Source: Atopsyche davidsoni
Lineage: Eukaryota > Arthropoda > Insecta > Trichoptera > Hydrobiosidae
NCBI GenBank assembly: GCA_022113835.1
Contig: JAILWY010000025.1
Coordinates: forward strand, 2,604,001-2,668,000
Length of the DNA: 64,000 nt
Direction of reading: 5' to 3'
Each line of letters begins with the position of its first letter. Position 1 is the stretch's first letter. The position numbers and the translations under genes were made by a program. Shown here piece after piece: positions 48,611 to 61,067 of this stretch. A model generated the notes under the pieces. That model saw only the letters and a program-made list of their open reading frames with translations, was not told the origin of the DNA and searched no databases.

Positions 48611-49544
48611 TATTGTCTATCTGTTGCTTCTGAAGCTTCAGAAAAAAAAACAAGTTTCTCGTGACCAAAGTCTCCTAATGCGTTTTTACACAATCATAGC
48701 TTTTTTTTTTTTTTTCAGCTCAAATAAAATATGCTTCCTGAATAATTGTTTAAACGTTTAAAGACTATCTTAAAACGCGTTGTTTTGAATTTATTTTCAG
48801 TATCTAAATAAAAACACGTAAAAAAAAATTATGCAATATATCAAATATCTTCTTGTAATCTTGTTTTTATTGTAAGTAAAAAGTCATTATGAATTCTCGG
48901 GTAATTAGTACAGCAAGTTATTATTATTCATCTTCATTCATAAGTCTATAAATAAAAGTTTTAATATTCATGAAATTTAATTATGTATGAGCTAAATAAT
49001 ACTACAATGTTTTTTTTTTTTTTAATAGTTACATTTTACTCGCACTTCAAATACCAGGCCTTGAAAAGTTTACATTCATCCCTTACTGATAATCCATACA
49101 AGTTATAGCTTATATCATGATATTTAAAGGGTTTTAACTCTTTACACAAAGGAAATATAATAAATTACTTTATATTGTAAATAAAAAGTTAGCAATTAGT
49201 TACGCAAAGTAAAATTTACGAGTGTAATCTTCCTATAAATTGGTGTATTCTCTCGTTTTATTTATAAATTGTTTATTTTTATGTAAAAATTTAATAACTT
49301 GGTTTAGCTTAAATATCTTTGCATTTGAAGTATTTTTTATTATATTTCATATATATTGTAATTAACAAATTTTAGAAGCTATTTCTCATAATAGTCACTG
49401 GAATAAAAAAATGTTTGTCTAATTTGAGACACAGTATAATATTTTTTTCAATTTTGTACCAAAACTGAAAAACGATATTTTACCAATTTCATTATAATTT
49501 TAAAGATCCGCCCTCATTTAAATATCAATTAAAATTAACGCTTT
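48611..49544. other. AT-rich non-coding DNA
   Basis: No gene or repeat is recognised. Confidence 0.6.
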
Positions 49545-49890
49545 TGTGTCAGGAGGTTTTATCAAAATGTCGCCTTTTCTCCGCCACGCCGAAAATAGCC
49601 TCCAAAGGTTGCTATTATTTTTTACAACATCGGAAACAATCCCGTTCGGTCGTCACCGGCAGACTTCGATCCGAGCATAACGGTTTGACAAATGCCAATT
49701 CTCTTGTGTCTCCCAAAACACCCCCGAAACTTAGCGGCCATATAGCCTCTTTATTCCTTCAGCGGCCTTCGGTGGAGCCTTGGCCCGAATGCCGCGAAGC
49801 CTCCGCTGCAGGCTTTGGGAAGTACCGGATGTGACTTTCTAGACCGAACCGAATCCGACCTCGCCGAAAGAATAATACCGAAGGGCGACC
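49545..49890 (+). other. GC-richer patch with one open frame, unassigned
   Basis: A plus-strand frame is open for about 96 codons, starting at a GTG codon, with high Ser/Lys/Pro content and no domain I recognise. Composition is distinct from the AT-rich flanks. It could be an exon remnant, a conserved non-coding element or an old insertion; I make no gene call. Confidence 0.25.
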
Positions 49891-52800
49891 TTAAAAAAGA
49901 TTGCTGTTTGTCGAGAATGAAAGGGTTATGTTTGTGCTTATTTAGATCGTGTGAAAAACTTATAACACGAATGTATATCTACTATAATAATAGCCATTGT
50001 GTGTGTGTGTGTGTGTTTCATTTTTTGGTTCTCTATAGAATATCTTAAAAGATACAACGCTGATTTTTTGCACGTAAGTTCAGTAAGTTTTTCCGCAGTT
50101 ATGTGTCGAATTTCAAGACGATAGGATAATATTTTCATTCATAAACTAATTAAATAAAACTATCAAATATGCTTTATGTACGAATTATATGATTCTGTTG
50201 TTCACAGCGAGAATTCCAAATTTAGAAATTTTACAAAAAAACAAAATATGATGCTTCTAAGAAATTTCCAGATTATGTCAGCTTGACACAAGTACCAATT
50301 TAATTTTTTAGTTGCGTTAGAAATTATTAATCACATCATTAATAACTTAAAACGCCTCCTAAAAAAATAACACCGTCTAAGCACAGCAAACGTAATTAAA
50401 AAAAAATAGCACAATTGATCGTGATAAAGACTGCATCTAATAAAGAACAGTGCAGTGAAAGTGATTCGTTGTTTGTGACACGAAATGTGATATTTCCTAG
50501 AATGACTTTGCTTTCGAAATTAATATCCGGTTATTCAAAATATATATGTACAAAATGAAATTAAATATTCATCTAATTGTCAGCCAAACATATGTTCAAA
50601 CACTATTTCATCGTTCATCGAATACGTCATTTTATGACGGGCTACATTTCTAGTATCTAATAAAAGACACGTTTCAAAAATACGTATTATAAAAAGTAAA
50701 ACGATCTTTACTGACACATTCAATGCCAATACAAATCGTCTTTTACTTAACTGTAACAGGCGTGAGGCTTCACGATTAAGAGTCAATGGTCTACTCACTA
50801 AACCAAACAAGCCAAGCTTATATATATATATATATATAAGCAAACTTTACTTAATTATGTCTACATCACAAAAACTTCAGGTAATAATTATTCATAAACA
50901 TGCAATACTTCTTTAGTACCAAATTTAATAGAGTTGTAGCCAAAGTTTTAAGACCTGAGGTCTTCGTTTCAAAACGCGAAGGTTAGAGTGAATGTAAAAT
51001 AAATGGCATTGCGTTATTAATAGACCGTTTATATTTGGAGGCGGGCACGAAAGAAATGTCAAGAGACTGTAGCAGGTAATAGAACTTTGAAAGAAACAGG
51101 CATGGTATACGCTGTGGTTATTTTTAGATCTTAGAGTATGGGGTAGATACACTTATGAGTTACGAGTTAAAAATCGTTTGATATTAATAACGTACAATCT
51201 AGGGTTTATTTTTAGACATGCTTCGCAAAACTCCCTCGTTGGTTTTAAATACTCAGCAAAGCTTCCCAAACTTCTCTAAAACCACTTTTCAATTTGACAA
51301 TTACTCGTCGACCTACATTTATTACCCCTGCTATAGATTAGTTAGTATAAAAGCTTAGCAAGCATTGAGTTTCTGATTGAATGTGAAGATGTTTAATAGA
51401 ATGTGTAAAAGAACTGAAAATATACAACCATAATATTTTATTTAATATATAAAATAAGGTAACGTTTATTCTTTCTTGGATAGTACGAAATAACCACAAA
51501 AATTTATTTCTTGAAAATAGATAAGAAAAACCCTAACGTTGCAAATATTAAATATGTTTTATTTGCTCTTCAACGTTTTTCAGGGGTAGTTGTGTAAAAT
51601 TACCATACAAAACTATTTTTCTAAAATAGGTAAGATGAACCCTAACTTTCCATCCTACACATATTTTTAAACGAGGTCCTTCGGAGAGGGTGTTTTATTT
51701 CTTATCCCTCGGATTCTCTAACCGAATCTCCCTATCTGATCAGCATCCCTTATACCTCACCTAACCCTTTGTTTCGAAGAACCCTGACCATCATCATCAT
51801 CAACTGTATTTAAGAATAAACTTTTCAAAATTTAATATATATGAACAATGAGTTGATTTGGTTTATAGAGTGTTGAGCTGGTTGATGTTTTTACTTCTCC
51901 CGTGATATGAAAAGTGTTCATATATTTTTGTTGGCTCAGTGATAAGAACGTGAACATCGGTGAATCCCAAACTGATGTTATATGTTAAATTATGTTAATA
52001 AATCATCCAGAATTTGCCATTGCCACAAATATGTTACCCATTGGGGATGCTAAATCCATTTTTTTCCAATCGCGCCGTTATTAAATGGAAACAATATTTT
52101 CTACTGGATACTGTTTATTCACAAAACAATGCACCGCGTGGTGATTGTAAAATTAAAAAAATTAACAAGGTTGAAGCATGAAAAATGAAAAAAATATTTT
52201 TCAGCACACGAATTTGAATATGTAGATTTAATTAATAGAAATAAAATATTGGAATATTTAAAAAACAGTTGTACAATATACAGTTGTGTTATTTGACTAT
52301 CCATAAACGCGTTTCCCTCAAATAATAAAGTGTTTCTAGAATTACTATTAATTTCAAGATCAAACATTTATAGTAAAAAAAATTTGAACTTTAGTAAAAA
52401 TTCAAAATTTTACAAGTAAAAAGGAGTTCGCCAATTTTTAAGGATCTATAAAGATTGAAAAAAAATTTAAACGCCTTGCAGCAAGGATCTTGAGCAGTTG
52501 GAGCCTCGAGGTCTTGGGCCTTAATGAAGGTCACGAGATGATCCCAAATGTCGTATAAAGTCGTGCACCTTAACGCACGCGCTTGTCTCAAAAGGACTGA
52601 AAGGTTTGATTAAAACCACGAAAGTAAGCATTATTCCCAAAATTTATAAGGGTGTGTCACGAGATACAGTTATTGCGCAAAACCAGGTAACGACGAGGGG
52701 TTGGCGATCTTGCCGCTGAAAATGAGACCCCTGGTTCGAATTTGAGTATTTCTGATTAAAATATAGACTTCTGAAAACAACCCTCTTTGATAAAGATTTT

Positions 52801-52919
52801 TTTTATACAAAATATGTATACAGCAAGCCAAATCATTCATATGCATAATTTTACTCTTACATTTTAAAATTAAGGGCCTTAGTCCCGTTTTGAAAAAAAT
52901 CGACTGCACCAATCAAAAA
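49891..52919. other. AT-rich DNA with a possible tRNA-Lys-like relic
   Basis: At about 50735-50815 the minus strand reads TTGGTTTAGTGAGTAGACC, then ATTGACTCTTAATCG, like the D arm and anticodon arm (CTT) of tRNA-Lys; no B box follows clearly. A short (TA)n tract follows at about 50818-50837. No other feature is supported. Confidence 0.35.
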
Positions 52920-53016
52920 AGTTTAAATGCAAAAAGTTAGATACACCTCTTCTTTCAAATAAAATATATTTTTATTTCTTGTAAATTTACTTTTAATATG
53001 ATAAATATGTGTTTTT
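52920..53016. repeat. Dispersed repeat shared with the window end
   Basis: AAAAGTTAGATACA, then a T-rich stretch and ATATGATAAATATGTGTT match the last 95 bases of the window (about 63905-64000) in the same order, with insertions in T runs. The second copy is cut by the window edge. Family unknown. Confidence 0.6.
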
Positions 53017-55247
53017 TCGATTGACGTGTAGGAATTTGGAGATTCGTCATGTCCCTGTTCTAAGAGTTCTAAACATTTAAAAGTCTTTTTTTCAATTGAA
53101 ATTAAAAGATTGAATATAAACCTTGTGCGATTTATTATTTTAAAAATTAAAAAAAAAAATCTTTAACAAACTTTGGTTTTGAAAAGTCGTGATTTTATCA
53201 AATTTTTCAACATATTCAAGATTTTATTATACCCTGAAAATAGACGTTAATTAAATAATTAAAAATAGATAAATATAATTTATAGTTTTTTTAATACTTT
53301 GTAAAAAAAATCAACTTTCGATATAGAAAAATAAAGTGACAATTAAATTATTTATATGACACGATTTCGCCAGGTAAAACGGTCTTTTTTATAACCCTTA
53401 AGTATAACAGCACAAACAATTAGAGGTGGATCATTTACAGTTTCCTGTGGTTGCCCGTTATAGACTCACGCACTTTCGTCTTAAAGCAATTTTCTCGTGG
53501 TTAACAGGTGACATGGCACAGTTTAAATATTCCTCGGTTGTTCTCGCAATGAAAAGGTAAATCAACCCCCGATCTTACTGGGAAGATTCACTTAATATCT
53601 GGATAACTACCCCGTAGAAACTTGATTAATTTCAGGGTACAAACCAACCCCCGGAGGTACAATAGCTGCGGGAATTCGACCTATTGATATTAGCGGAATA
53701 TTGTCTGAAATGATTTACTTACAATGGGAAGTGATGCCTGGTGTGTCATGTAAATCCCCATACAATAGGCAAGCTCTGATGTCGGTTTGGTTTATGTAAA
53801 TAATACTACTCGCGTGCTTGGCGTGTGGGTGTGACGTGACTAAAAAAACGATTTATTATATCCAATTACTTAACTATAAAAATAAATAAGACATCATCGT
53901 TTAAGAAAGGACTTAGTAGCCAATCTCAATTTATTGTAACATTAATGTTTTAATTATAACGTATTGCTGAAAATTTTGTAACGGTCAAAGTGGGAAAATA
54001 TGCGATTATGAGGCCAATTGACCGAAACCATATTCACCGTAACTTATTTAAATACCTTTACCCCTTACAAATGAGGCTTTAGTTTAGAATTAAGTGGATG
54101 GACCTTTTTAGCACCCGCGGTGGGTCTACAATTAATTTACAACCCCACCAACCAATCATATAATTCAGTTTTATTCTAATACCGCTATTTATAATTTACC
54201 AAAAAAGAATTGCAAGGCGAGGAATATTTTCATTTAGTATATAACGCGTATTAAAAAAAATGTGCTGTATTTCATTTTTTTTATATAATTTATATCAGTA
54301 CCACTAGATAGACATAAAAAAAGGCTTAGGTGAGGGTGAAATATTTTATATCAAAGGTCAGAAATCAGGACGTGCTATCAGGTGTTGTTGACATGTGGAC
54401 GTATTCTAGAACCTGAAAGATAGGGGTTTGGAGGGTGCAGATGAAAAACACCCCTACAGACGCGTATTGACATATTTTTTATTATGATTGCGTTGCGCTT
54501 TTACTGGTTTCTTTATGTGCGTCACGTTTACGTGACAGAAGGCACGTATACGAGTATAATAATATATTACTCTTTATTACAATCGTATATATCAAGTTCG
54601 AATCGTCCAAGACAGTAAAGTGAGTATTAAAATCTCGAAAAATGCGTATATTGCTCCTATTCTGTGATACAATTTATAACTCCAATGTAGTATTTTTATT
54701 GCTACTATTTTTGTATATTTCGTATTCCTGAAGAAAATTTTTTTTTCAGGAATAGTTGCAAACTATTAAAATGGCATAATCTCATGCAAACTGATGACAG
54801 TGGTTATACTAATCTGTAAGTTAATTCTTGTCCTAAATCTGTCTTTTCTTCATAGTTTAGTTAACTAACATAAGGTTAGGTCAGATTAATATTGTACATA
54901 TATTCTTCAAAGAATAAAAATCATTTATTGCATCACTCGTGGTTAAAACATAAACTCTGTAAAGGTTTGCGTATTTTAATTTATTGTTTATTAATATAGT
55001 TCAACATATTTATTTCAAAGTCGAATAGTTGCAAAAATTGTGTACTTCATTTTTATTTTTGACAAAATACTTGTTAATTTTTTATGAAACCGATTTCGAC
55101 AGAAAATTTATATGAAAATAAGAGGAAACTTACCTTTTAGGGAGTACAGCCAAAAAAGGAAGACTGGCCCAAGATAAATATGTGTTCAGCGAGATGATCA
55201 TCAACCTCCTCTGAGGAGAGGTACTCGATGACGATGAATGAAATATA
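53017..55247. other. Mostly AT-rich non-coding DNA
   Basis: No gene is recognised. A GC-richer segment at about 53420-53780 holds an ACAGGTG E-box-like string (53505) and could be regulatory. A segment at about 55180-55235 shares a CCTCCTCTGAGGAGAGG-like block with about 29310-29335 (inverted) and 55390-55415. Confidence 0.5.
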
Positions 55248-55905
55248 CAGAGTGTCCAAACAGAGTATCGGGTATTTGTTGACTGCAGCTGATTTTAAAG
55301 CTGAAAATTTAGCTAAAAATCAGTAGCTAGTAGCTAAAAAACGAGAGAACAACCATTTGGCTCAGAACAAATATATTTTCAGTGAAATGTTCACCAACTT
55401 CCCCTGAAGAGAGGCGCTTTGTTGATTTTTATACAGGCTGTCCAAAGAGAGTATCGGGTATTTGTTAAAACTAAAACTAGTAGTAATCAAGTATTTTTTT
55501 GATGTTGATTACAAAAATACAAAGTGGAAAATTATTTCTAAAAGATTGATGGCACTCTTCTAATCTGGAACGAAGATTGCTGATAACACGCTGACACATA
55601 GCCCTCGATATTTCTGCCAATTCTGACCTGATGTTTTGTTTCAATTCCTTTAGATTCATCGGATTATTCTCATAAACCCTACTTTTAAGATATCCCTATA
55701 CGAAATAGTCAAGAGGGCTAAGGTCGAGGCTTCTGGGAGGCCAGTTGATGTTACCTCTACGCGAAATGATCTTATTAGGGAATAATTCGTTAACAGCTTC
55801 AATTGATTGATTGGATGCATTGGAACCGCGTTCTTGAGTTAAAACCTTGAAACTCCTGCAACTCTGGGCCCAAAAATTTTCTCAGCATATCGCAATAGCG
55901 GTTCG
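55248..55905 (-). mobile_element. Tc1/mariner-like derivative, copy 3, preceded by a duplicated end
   Basis: ACAGAGTGTCCAAACAGAG at about 55248 is a lone left end. A second left end, ACAGGCTGTCC, begins at about 55432 and is followed by a body colinear with copies 1 and 2. The minus strand gives NINWPPRSLDLSPLDYFV, a stop, GYLKSRVYENNP, LKQNIRSELAEISRAMCQ and RVISNLRSRLEECH, the best-preserved C-terminus of the three copies. The right terminal repeat is lost near 55905. Confidence 0.75.
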
Positions 55906-57346
55906 CAAAAACGCAAAAAATAATAATCGTTATCTCTTAGCCATTTGGGTATTCGTTATTTGCTTCAATCAGTTTTCTCGCGCTACGATATGTCAACACG
56001 CGACAGGTGGCCCCTCGTAATTGTTGATGATAAAGTCATAACAGATCTTGCGGCGTGAATATTTTAACTTGTTAATTTTTCAGCGCCCGGTTCAAAAGCT
56101 CCTCGCCTGACACCTTCAGCCCCGAGAGCTTTATGAAGTTCGGTCCGCATTGTTTATTTGACTTCAATTTGCATACATTAGCCCCGACACCACGTGCCCC
56201 GAAGGGTTAACTAGAGGCAGAACGGTTCTACTCCTGCCATTATTCTAAAACTGTTTTTACTTACCTAACTTAACCCAACCCAGCCCCTACAACATGTGTT
56301 AGAGGGTCAACCCAACTAGATTAATTTTATAAAATTGATCTATAAAATGTAAAATTGCTGCTTTTGGTGTATGACCTAAACTAATAATAAATCATCATAT
56401 TCTTAAACATATTATTTTTTTTTGATAAATAACATAATTTCTATAGTTTTTTTTTTAACCACCAAAAATAAAATTGGGATGACTGAATAAAAACTGACAA
56501 TTTTTAATATTTTTTAATATTTTAAATAATACTTCAAATATAACTGTTTTTTTTGCTACTGTAATTTTACCGTATATTTATTTTTGTTACATTATCATTC
56601 CTTGGACTATCAATAATTTAAAAATATATAATTGAATACTGTAACCCTTATCATACATTCTATAGCTGCATTAAAAATAACGCTTTTATTTGATGGTACA
56701 CACAAATTTATAATAAAAATAATTTAAGTTTGTTCTGTACCTAAAGCCAAGGCACGCCACTGAAAGCTCGCGTAAAAAACGAGTCTTTTTTATGTAAATA
56801 ACAAAATAAAATCCTTTTAAGTACGCGGCTTCAAATTCGCTCAAAGGCTTATATTTGCTTAATAATATTGACAAATTCGTCAGTTCAATTTATTAGTCCA
56901 CTTTCCCAGGGCAAATATTTGAGGAATAGATCTTCTGGGCAAATATAACGGAGAGCTCCCGTCAGAGTGCAACGCAAAGAGTGGCGTCTCTTTCTAACTC
57001 CACTTCCGGTACAGGACTTAATGTCGAGTGCTCCCGAGGGTGGCTTTTGTCTTAGCGACCTTCGAGACAATGTTTGCAGTTGCATTCATCCCTAATTTCC
57101 CACAGTAGTTTAATGTTTTAAAAGCTTCACATACATAATAAATAACCTTTTAATATATTGAAATTAATAAATCAAAATAAGGATAGAATATTTGGTCCCC
57201 GGTTCCTTCTACACTGCTTCATATTCGAAAAAAAGGTCTGTATTATTATACTAAACCTTTTCTAAAAAAGCTCTGGAATTCAGATCTGATATATCTTTTG
57301 AAGAATCGACCACTTCTCCTCTACTTCTACAAGGTAGTTTCAGAAC
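55906..57346. other. AT-rich DNA with GC-richer spots
   Basis: No gene is recognised. GC-richer segments at about 56070-56225 (with a CACGTG E box) and 56930-57070 may be regulatory. Confidence 0.5.
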
Positions 57347-57351
57347 ACATC

Positions 57352-58146
57352 TGTTACCAACCCGAAGGCAGATGTAGATTGTTTTAAGTTTAAATTCAAT
57401 CTAGATGTTATTTGTTATTGTTAAATGGAATGGCGCCCGCCAGACCGACGCCACCTTTTATGTTAAAACTGGTGAATCCCCGTGTACAACGCGGCTTTGA
57501 AAGCTGATCGCCTGGGAATGATGCCCATGGCAAAATAATGACCTAAACCGCCATTATAACTTCGAATTTTAACGACTTACACATGCTAGTAAGCTGATAT
57601 ATTTAAACCAGAAAAATAGATCGAATATCTAGGCGTGTGAACAGGAAAACACATTCCTTTCTTTGTTCGTAAACCGTATAAAAGACCAATGAGAGCCCCC
57701 AAAGGGCTAGTGTTCAACCAGTGTTCGACAAGTGTTCGACGAGTGTTCGAAGTGTCTTCTTGGGGTAACTATGCCCGAAGACAGCACTCCGGTGAGATGC
57801 AAATTGCGATCTTATCGTTAATATCCAGCGAGGTTATGAAAAGTTCATTCCTGCTGTGATGATCATAAGGACCTTACAAACCCTTATGAGTGGAAAAGCA
57901 ACGCGCGTAGAAACCACGTCCGCGTGCGTGAAGATACGACCACGATTGGCGTATTCTGTGCTAACATCGCGTCAGGTGACGTAAATATCGTGGGAGGTTT
58001 ACATACCTCAGTGAATATACCGCCGCGAGTTCGGAAGTACAGTCCACTGATAGCTTATGAACCTTGGCGAATTTGTAAGCTAAACATCGAAAGAAAATGA
58101 ACGTCTGCCAGTGTCTTGAGAACTATACCTGGTAGCGTCGTCAACA
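57352..58146 (+). repeat. Left LTR (795 bp)
   Basis: It runs from TGTTACC to GTCAACA. It contains TATAAAAG at 57677-57684 and four copies of an 11-bp GTGTTCGACAA-type repeat just downstream (about 57711-57755). Relative to the right LTR it lacks two of the 11-bp repeats and a 156-bp segment after 58039 that in the right LTR contains AATAAA. Confidence 0.9.
57677..57684 (+). promoter_or_regulatory. LTR TATA box
   Basis: TATAAAAG lies mid-LTR, consistent with a U3/R boundary about 25-30 bases downstream. The same box lies at 61393-61400 in the right LTR. Confidence 0.6.
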
Positions 58147-58317
58147 TGGTCCATTCGAGCCGGATTTATATCGGCAACCTATGGATGCCTGAAGTCACCA
58201 ACATGGTCCATTCGAGCCGGATTTATATCGGCAACCTATGGATGCCTGAAGTCACCAACATGGTCCATTAGAAACGGATTCATAACCAGAAACATATGGA
58301 TCTTTGAAGCTGAATCT
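58147..58317 (+). repeat. Primer-binding site in three tandem 57-bp copies
   Basis: The first base after the left LTR begins TGGTCCATTCGAGCCGGAT, complementary to the 3' end of tRNA-Tyr (...CCGGCTCGAAGGACCA) with one extra A. The same 57-bp block starts again at 58204 (identical as far as I can see) and, degraded, at 58261 (TGGTCCATTAGAAACGGAT). The first copy, flush with the LTR, would be the working site. Confidence 0.7.
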
Positions 58318-58368
58318 GAAACCAGATTTTGAAGCCAGGAACTGGAGCCATAGTTGCAACATCCAAAG

Positions 58369-60015
58369 ATGGTTGTTACACGCTCAGAAGCTGACAGAAG
58401 TCAGGAAGGGGAAGCCACGACCGCCGCCGTGACCGCCGCCGTGACCGCCGTCTCGACCGCCGCCGTGACCGCCGCCGTGACCGCCGTCTCGACCGCCGCC
58501 GTGACCGCCGCCGTGACCGCCGTCTCGACCGCCGCCGTGACCGCCGCCGTGACCGCCGTCTCGACCGCCGCCGTGACCGCCGCCGTGACCGCCGTCTCGA
58601 CCGCCGCCGCGACCGCCGCCGTGAACGCCTTCCCGACCGAAAAACTCATTTGTCGATTATCAATGAGCAATTACGCACACTATGTCAGAATGGCGAAGAG
58701 GCTTCAAATCATGTTTGAATTAGAAGAAGAAATAGCGAAAATTCAGGAAGAAATCTTGAATTCCCGAATAAAAATAATAGATCTTAAAACACAAATGAAA
58801 TTAGCGCGTTTCGACATACAAACGGAAAGCGCTCTTCGAGAAAATGTAAACATAGAAACCTCGACACCCGAGGAGCTACACCCTCACGTATACGGGTTGT
58901 CGAGTGAAATTGCGGAGAGCCAGTCTCCGCCCAAGCCGCTGCTAGATAAGCAAGCGGTCCAAAGCGTCCCGGCGCAGCACAAACCAGTGCGCCGCGACGA
59001 CACAATGAATAAAATCTCGACAGCCGAGGAGACGCCGCTGATGCTGCATCCTCGAGAAAATGGCTGGTCGAGTGAAGTAGCGGAATGGATAAAAACTCCG
59101 CCCAAGCCGCTGCAAGAGGTGCAGACGGCCCGAAGCGTCCCGGCGCAGCACAAACCAGTGCGCCGCGACGACAAAATTAATAAAATCTCGTCAGCCGAGG
59201 AGACGCCGCTGATGCTGCATCCTCGAGAAATTGGCTGGTCGAGTGAAATTGCGGAAATCTTGAAGATTCCGCCCATGCCTTTGCATGCCGTGCAAACGGT
59301 CCGAAGCGTCCTGACGCCGCACGAACTCGCGGGTCGGGACGCCGCCACTGACGTCACGCCAGCCGGAGAGCCGCCGCCTGCGCCTCTTCAAGCTGTGCGG
59401 GCAACCCGAGAGGTCCTGACACCGCACAAACTAGCTGGTCAGGGCGCTCCTACTGATAACGTCGCGCCAGCCGAAGTGTCACTGCCCACGACACCGCTCA
59501 AAACAGCGCGACGCGGAATCACCATCACAGAAATCTCGATGGCTGAAGAACCGCCGCCCTCGACGTCGCCTGAGACAGCGTGTCGTGTCAATGTTTTAAA
59601 TGAAATCTTGCCCGTGAAGAAGCCATCGCGAATGCCTCACGATCAAGAAACTGACGGGTCGAACTACTCCATGAAAGGTGTAGATGTTTCGCCCGTGAAA
59701 ATGCAAAGATTGCATTCGCCCGTAAATGTTACGAGGCCGCACGAGACCGCGTACGATAAAAACGCATTCATTGGAGTCTCGTTTGGGAGAACGTTCGAAG
59801 AGTTAACAAAAAATAACTATCGAACAGCTGATGTCGGGTTCAATGCCCCCGACTGCGCTCATGTCGTATCACAGCCGAAAGGGCTCGCGCCTGAGTACAA
59901 TACAATGCCACTGCCACAAGACAAGCCACCACCCCCAGAAACGAAAGGCGCCTGCTGCACTGGAATTGGCTCTGAAAACAAAATGCGCAAAGTACGTAGA
60001 CCCGGTACAGGATAA
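58369..60015 (+). CDS. Repeat-built protein of the LTR element, function unknown (548 aa)
   Basis: I start at the first ATG in frame (58369, MVVTRSEADRSQEGE). Residues about 19-78 are five 12-residue repeats, AAVTAAVTAVST. Residues about 105-150 form a likely coiled coil (MFELEEEIAKIQEEILNSRI). About residues 160-330 hold two to three repeats of roughly 57 residues built on LHPRENGWSSEVAE, PPKPL and VPAQHKPVRRDD, decaying into proline-rich repeats with LTPHKLAG. The C-terminus is basic and low in structure. No zinc knuckle, DTG/DSG protease or polymerase motif is seen. A coiled coil after a short N-terminus recalls Gag proteins of insect LTR elements, but homology is not shown; it could also be a captured or newly formed ORF. 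Its codons are GC-rich, unlike the flanking genome. Confidence 0.65.
   Translation: MVVTRSEADRSQEGEATTAAVTAAVTAVSTAAVTAAVTAVSTAAVTAAVTAVSTAAVTAAVTAVSTAAVTAAVTAVSTAAATAAVNAFPTEKLICRLSMSNYAHYVRMAKRLQIMFELEEEIAKIQEEILNSRIKIIDLKTQMKLARFDIQTESALRENVNIETSTPEELHPHVYGLSSEIAESQSPPKPLLDKQAVQSVPAQHKPVRRDDTMNKISTAEETPLMLHPRENGWSSEVAEWIKTPPKPLQEVQTARSVPAQHKPVRRDDKINKISSAEETPLMLHPREIGWSSEIAEILKIPPMPLHAVQTVRSVLTPHELAGRDAATDVTPAGEPPPAPLQAVRATREVLTPHKLAGQGAPTDNVAPAEVSLPTTPLKTARRGITITEISMAEEPPPSTSPETACRVNVLNEILPVKKPSRMPHDQETDGSNYSMKGVDVSPVKMQRLHSPVNVTRPHETAYDKNAFIGVSFGRTFEELTKNNYRTADVGFNAPDCAHVVSQPKGLAPEYNTMPLPQDKPPPPETKGACCTGIGSENKMRKVRRPGTG
58423..58602 (+). repeat. 36-bp coding minisatellite, five copies
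   Basis: A GCCGCCGTGACC-type 36-bp unit is repeated five times almost perfectly and encodes AAVTAAVTAVST. The antisense strand is also open here, an artefact of the composition. Confidence 0.9.
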
Positions 60016-61067
60016 TTGTACCACAACAAAGCGCACTGCGCAGAAAAGGGAGATATATAAATCTCGCCACTGATATAATATAAACAGACCGAACAGCTGT
60101 GAGTTGAATAACCCTTCGAATATAAACAATTGGGCCACAGCTGATGCGAGTCGCGGATGACAAACCTGCATCTGTCATCAGCGACCCCCCGCGCACCCCG
60201 CTCCCTCGGGTCGAGTGCCCGATAGCAAATATAAACAAATGAGTCGAAGCCACTTGAGACTCAGAGACGGGACCACGGGATCTGTAAACAAATGACCAGA
60301 CCCCGCGCCCGCACCCTCAAGTCGCGTGCGCGACCGAGTTCAATAAAAAATAGGCCAGTCGAGTCAGAACCGCCTGCGAGACCACCAGATGTTCTCTTAA
60401 CTGTCAAAGTGATTGACGTTGGCACACATATTTAATGTTGTGTTGCCACCAAGCATCCCGCTGTCGCAAGCTACCTGCACTCTGCAGTGATGAGTGCACA
60501 TCACGAGCCCGGCGCCCGCTGAACGCGCCCGGGTCCTGCCACACCGAACGCGGTTCTGGGCCCCGCCCCGCCCAGACGCGCCGCCCCTTGTGCCGCCGCC
60601 GCCCCTGTGCCGCCGCCGCCCTGGTGCCGCCGCCTTGCAGCCTGAACCCAGCCGCCCTGCCGCCTAGGCCCCGCCTAGGCCCTGCAGACCCAGGCCTTAC
60701 CGCCTGGGCCTCACCACTACAGACCCGCTCATGCCTTGTCGCTTGGGCCCTGCCGCCCTGAGCCCTGCCGCCGCCGCCCTTGCGCCGCCGCCGCCCTGCT
60801 GCCTCGGGCTGTACTGCCCGAACTTGCCGCCCTAATAAAGAGGACGCCACATCCGCCAGAACGAGACAACCGAGAGCGTTCGATTGAATCGAACGCCGCT
60901 CCACAACAACGCGCCGTCCGATCGAGCTCAGAACTTCCCAGAGGAAGTTGAAGACATCTTGTGAAGTTTCGGACAATTAGATGATCGTGTTAGAACGTGT
61001 GTTACATCGCACATCGTGTTGGCGATTATTATTTGGTAAAAAAGCTATTTTTTTACGTGGTGGGGTA
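60016..61067 (+). other. Internal 3' region of the LTR element, non-coding
   Basis: After the ORF stop come two related segments with AATATAAACAA or GTAAACAAATGA plus GACCCC(G/C)CGC blocks (about 60080-60340), then a CCGCCGCC-rich stretch (60500-60835). Long open frames on both strands reflect GC content. A G-rich tract, GTGGTGGGGTA (61057-61067), abuts the right LTR and is a candidate polypurine tract. Confidence 0.6.

Noticed and set aside
52660..52745. tRNA-like GGTTCGAATTTG string
   Set aside because: The T stem does not pair and no A box lies at the proper distance.
58401..60976. Several long antisense frames over the LTR element
   Set aside because: The GC-rich minisatellites and the CCGCCG stretch keep all frames open; no start context or domain supports them.
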